From Chromatiales bacterium (GTDB lineage: Bacteria; Pseudomonadota; Gammaproteobacteria; JACCYU01), in the NCBI GenBank assembly GCA_031177845.1, contig JAPSGG010000025.1, positions 1 to 9,925 on the forward strand: a stretch of 9,925 nt of DNA. The letters are read 5' to 3'. Positions 6,970-9,925 of this stretch are shown here, in pieces (positions within the stretch are counted from its first letter, which is position 1; each line of letters opens with the position of its first letter). A model generated the notes under the pieces. That model ran no database searches. It was not told where the DNA came from and was given only the letters and a program-made list of their open reading frames with translations. The translations under genes were made by a program, and so were the position numbers.

Positions 6970-8268
6970 ATGACTGCCGTGATCCATAATGACCGTTACC
7001 GGCAGATCGTGCGTGAGCTGTCCGAGCGCATCGTCGAGGCCCAGCGGCCCATCCGAATTCTGGACGCCATCAAGTGGGAAGCCGCCGTGCAGGAGGAGTT
7101 TCTCCGCAACGGCTGCAAGGCACAGCCCGCCGTCGACCGCGATTATTACCAGGGTCGGCCGCTTGCCTTCGACCCCGCGGACAAGCAGCAGCAATTCCAG
7201 GCAATCGAGCGTGACATCGCCCGGCTCCTAGGCAAATACAACGACGTCGGTCAGATTATGGCGCGCATGTGCACGGAGTATCGCCGGGTCGTATGCATGC
7301 TGGAGGCGCGCGGGACGCCAGAGTTTTCCCGCATCTCGGCGGAGCTCTACGGCGCCGCGAGCGATGCCTTTCACGCGGGGGATCCCACCATCGCCGATCT
7401 AGGCGAGATGATGGCGCAGACGCTCGCCAATTTGGATCACAGTATGCTCGCGCAGCGTGGCCAGGATAGACACATCACGGGCGAGCAGGCGGTGGCGATC
7501 CTGCAGGAGCGCTTCAACACCGCCTTCGCGCCATTTGGGAGCAAGATCACGGTCAAGCTCAGCGACGGCATCCTCGCGGACGCCGCTGCGGGCGCCGATT
7601 ACCTAAAGATCCGCAAGGAGGCGAGCTTCAGCGAACGCGATCTGCGCGTCATCGAGGTGCACGAGGGCTGGGTGCACCTCGGCACCATGCTCAACGGCAA
7701 GAGTCAGCCGGTGTGCACCTTTCTAAGCAAAGGGCCACCCTCGTCCACTGTGACGCAGGAGGGCCTCGCGATCCTGATGGAGATCATCGCCTTCGCCTCC
7801 TATCCGGCGCGCCTGAAACGCCTCACTAACCGCGTGGTGGCGGTGTCGCTGGCCGAGCAAGGTGCAAACTTCCTGGAAGTCTTTCAATTCTTCCGCGAGC
7901 AGGGGTTCGATGAACGGGAAAGCTACGCCGGCACCTACCGTGCCTTTCGCGGTAGCACGCCCACGGGCGGGCCATTCACCAAGGATTTGTCTTACAGCAA
8001 AGGCTTCATCCAGATCTACAATTACCTGCGGCTCGCCGTGAGGCGCGGTAAGGTAGACCGTATTCCGTTGCTTTTCTGCGGCAAGACCACCCTCGAAGAC
8101 GTGCGCACGCTGGCGCAGCTGGTCGAGGAGGGCCTCGTAAGCGCGCCGAGGTTCCTGCCGCCACAGGTCGCCGACCTGAACGCGCTCACGGCTTGGATGT
8201 GCTACTCCAACTTCTTCAATCGCCTGAACCTGCAGCAGATCGAGGCCGATTACGCGAAGATACTTTAG
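6970..8268 (+). CDS. DUF1704/MATCAP-family putative metallopeptidase ('QEGLA motif' protein)
   Basis: The 432-residue protein carries the hallmark TQEGLAILMEIIAF at 262-275, typical of proteins annotated as flavohemoglobin expression-modulating QEGLA motif proteins (DUF1704). Residues 231-236 read HEGWVH, an HExxxH zinc-site pattern, followed by LGTMLNGKSQP. The Glu of QEGLA (264) is the likely third ligand, as in the eukaryotic MATCAP tyrosine carboxypeptidases of the same family. Other family stretches are FRGSTPTGGPFTKDLSYSKG, FCGKTTLEDV and YSNFFNRLNL near the end. No signal peptide or membrane helix is visible, so it should be cytoplasmic. The start at ATG 6970 has no Shine-Dalgarno site at normal spacing. 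A five-codon frame from ATG 6956 ends at a TGA overlapping this ATG, which could couple translation. The peptidase role is inferred from family chemistry; the bacterial substrate is unknown. Confidence 0.88.
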   Translation: MTAVIHNDRYRQIVRELSERIVEAQRPIRILDAIKWEAAVQEEFLRNGCKAQPAVDRDYYQGRPLAFDPADKQQQFQAIERDIARLLGKYNDVGQIMARMCTEYRRVVCMLEARGTPEFSRISAELYGAASDAFHAGDPTIADLGEMMAQTLANLDHSMLAQRGQDRHITGEQAVAILQERFNTAFAPFGSKITVKLSDGILADAAAGADYLKIRKEASFSERDLRVIEVHEGWVHLGTMLNGKSQPVCTFLSKGPPSSTVTQEGLAILMEIIAFASYPARLKRLTNRVVAVSLAEQGANFLEVFQFFREQGFDERESYAGTYRAFRGSTPTGGPFTKDLSYSKGFIQIYNYLRLAVRRGKVDRIPLLFCGKTTLEDVRTLAQLVEEGLVSAPRFLPPQVADLNALTAWMCYSNFFNRLNLQQIEADYAKIL

Positions 8269-8327
8269 CCGGATAGGACAGTTCATTAGGTAAGGTGTCT
8301 TCGACAAGCAAGTGATGGCGATGCTGA

Positions 8328-8354
8328 TTGAGACCGCCGCCATTAGGCTACAAT
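8328..8354 (+). promoter_or_regulatory. Candidate leuS promoter
   Basis: TTGAGA (8328-8333) and TACAAT (8349-8354) match the sigma-70 hexamers at 5 of 6 bases each, but the 15-base spacer is short. The start site would be near 8361, giving a leader of about 50 bases. The gap 8269-8412 holds no gene. Confidence 0.42.
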
Positions 8355-8394
8355 CCCGGCGTGTCAAAACTGGTGTCTTATTCATCCATGCTGA

Positions 8395-9925
<1,531 letters not shown>

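Overview
The window looks like chromosomal DNA of a GC-rich proteobacterium, most likely a gammaproteobacterium. The evidence is a pair of DUF4398/OmpA-type lipoproteins, a full-length Acs-type acetyl-CoA synthetase, an NtrC-family regulator and a bacterial leuS, all using the standard code with ordinary Shine-Dalgarno sites. The genus cannot be told from the sequence alone. I see no insertion sequence, phage gene, tRNA, rRNA or CRISPR array.

Layout. (1) 2-532: C-terminal part of a sigma-54-dependent response regulator (end of the AAA+ domain plus a Fis-type helix-turn-helix), followed by a perfect hairpin at 555-577. (2) 578-2758: an eroded region. On the minus strand it holds a DUF2254 membrane-protein gene broken by ten in-frame stops and two frameshifts. 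Its end overlaps a small PLDc_N-type membrane-protein gene broken by one frameshift. The stretch 578-1161 has no recognisable gene. (3) 2929-4323: an intact two-gene plus-strand operon of envelope lipoproteins, DUF4398 followed by DUF4398-like/coiled-coil/OmpA. (4) 4324-4841: a non-coding stretch with a four-copy inverted-repeat cluster (core GGTCAGGC/GCCTGACC) and the remnant of a response-regulator receiver domain that has lost its middle. (5) 4842-6779: intact acs. (6) 6970-8268: intact DUF1704/MATCAP-like 'QEGLA motif' putative metallopeptidase with its own plausible promoter. (7) 8413 to the window edge: leuS, N-terminal 504 residues.

How the genes fit together. The two lipoproteins probably act as a pair in the outer membrane and peptidoglycan layer. 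acs supplies acetyl-CoA from acetate and leuS charges tRNA-Leu. The DUF1704 protein is a probable metallopeptidase of unknown bacterial substrate. The genes do not form a pathway. The window reads as core housekeeping genes separated by small graveyards of broken genes (DUF2254, PLDc_N, receiver domain). The most notable observations are that all ten in-frame stops in the DUF2254 relic are TAG or TGA with no TAA, mostly at positions where Gln or Arg is expected, and that a GCCTGAC inverted-repeat motif recurs in the two gaps flanking acs.
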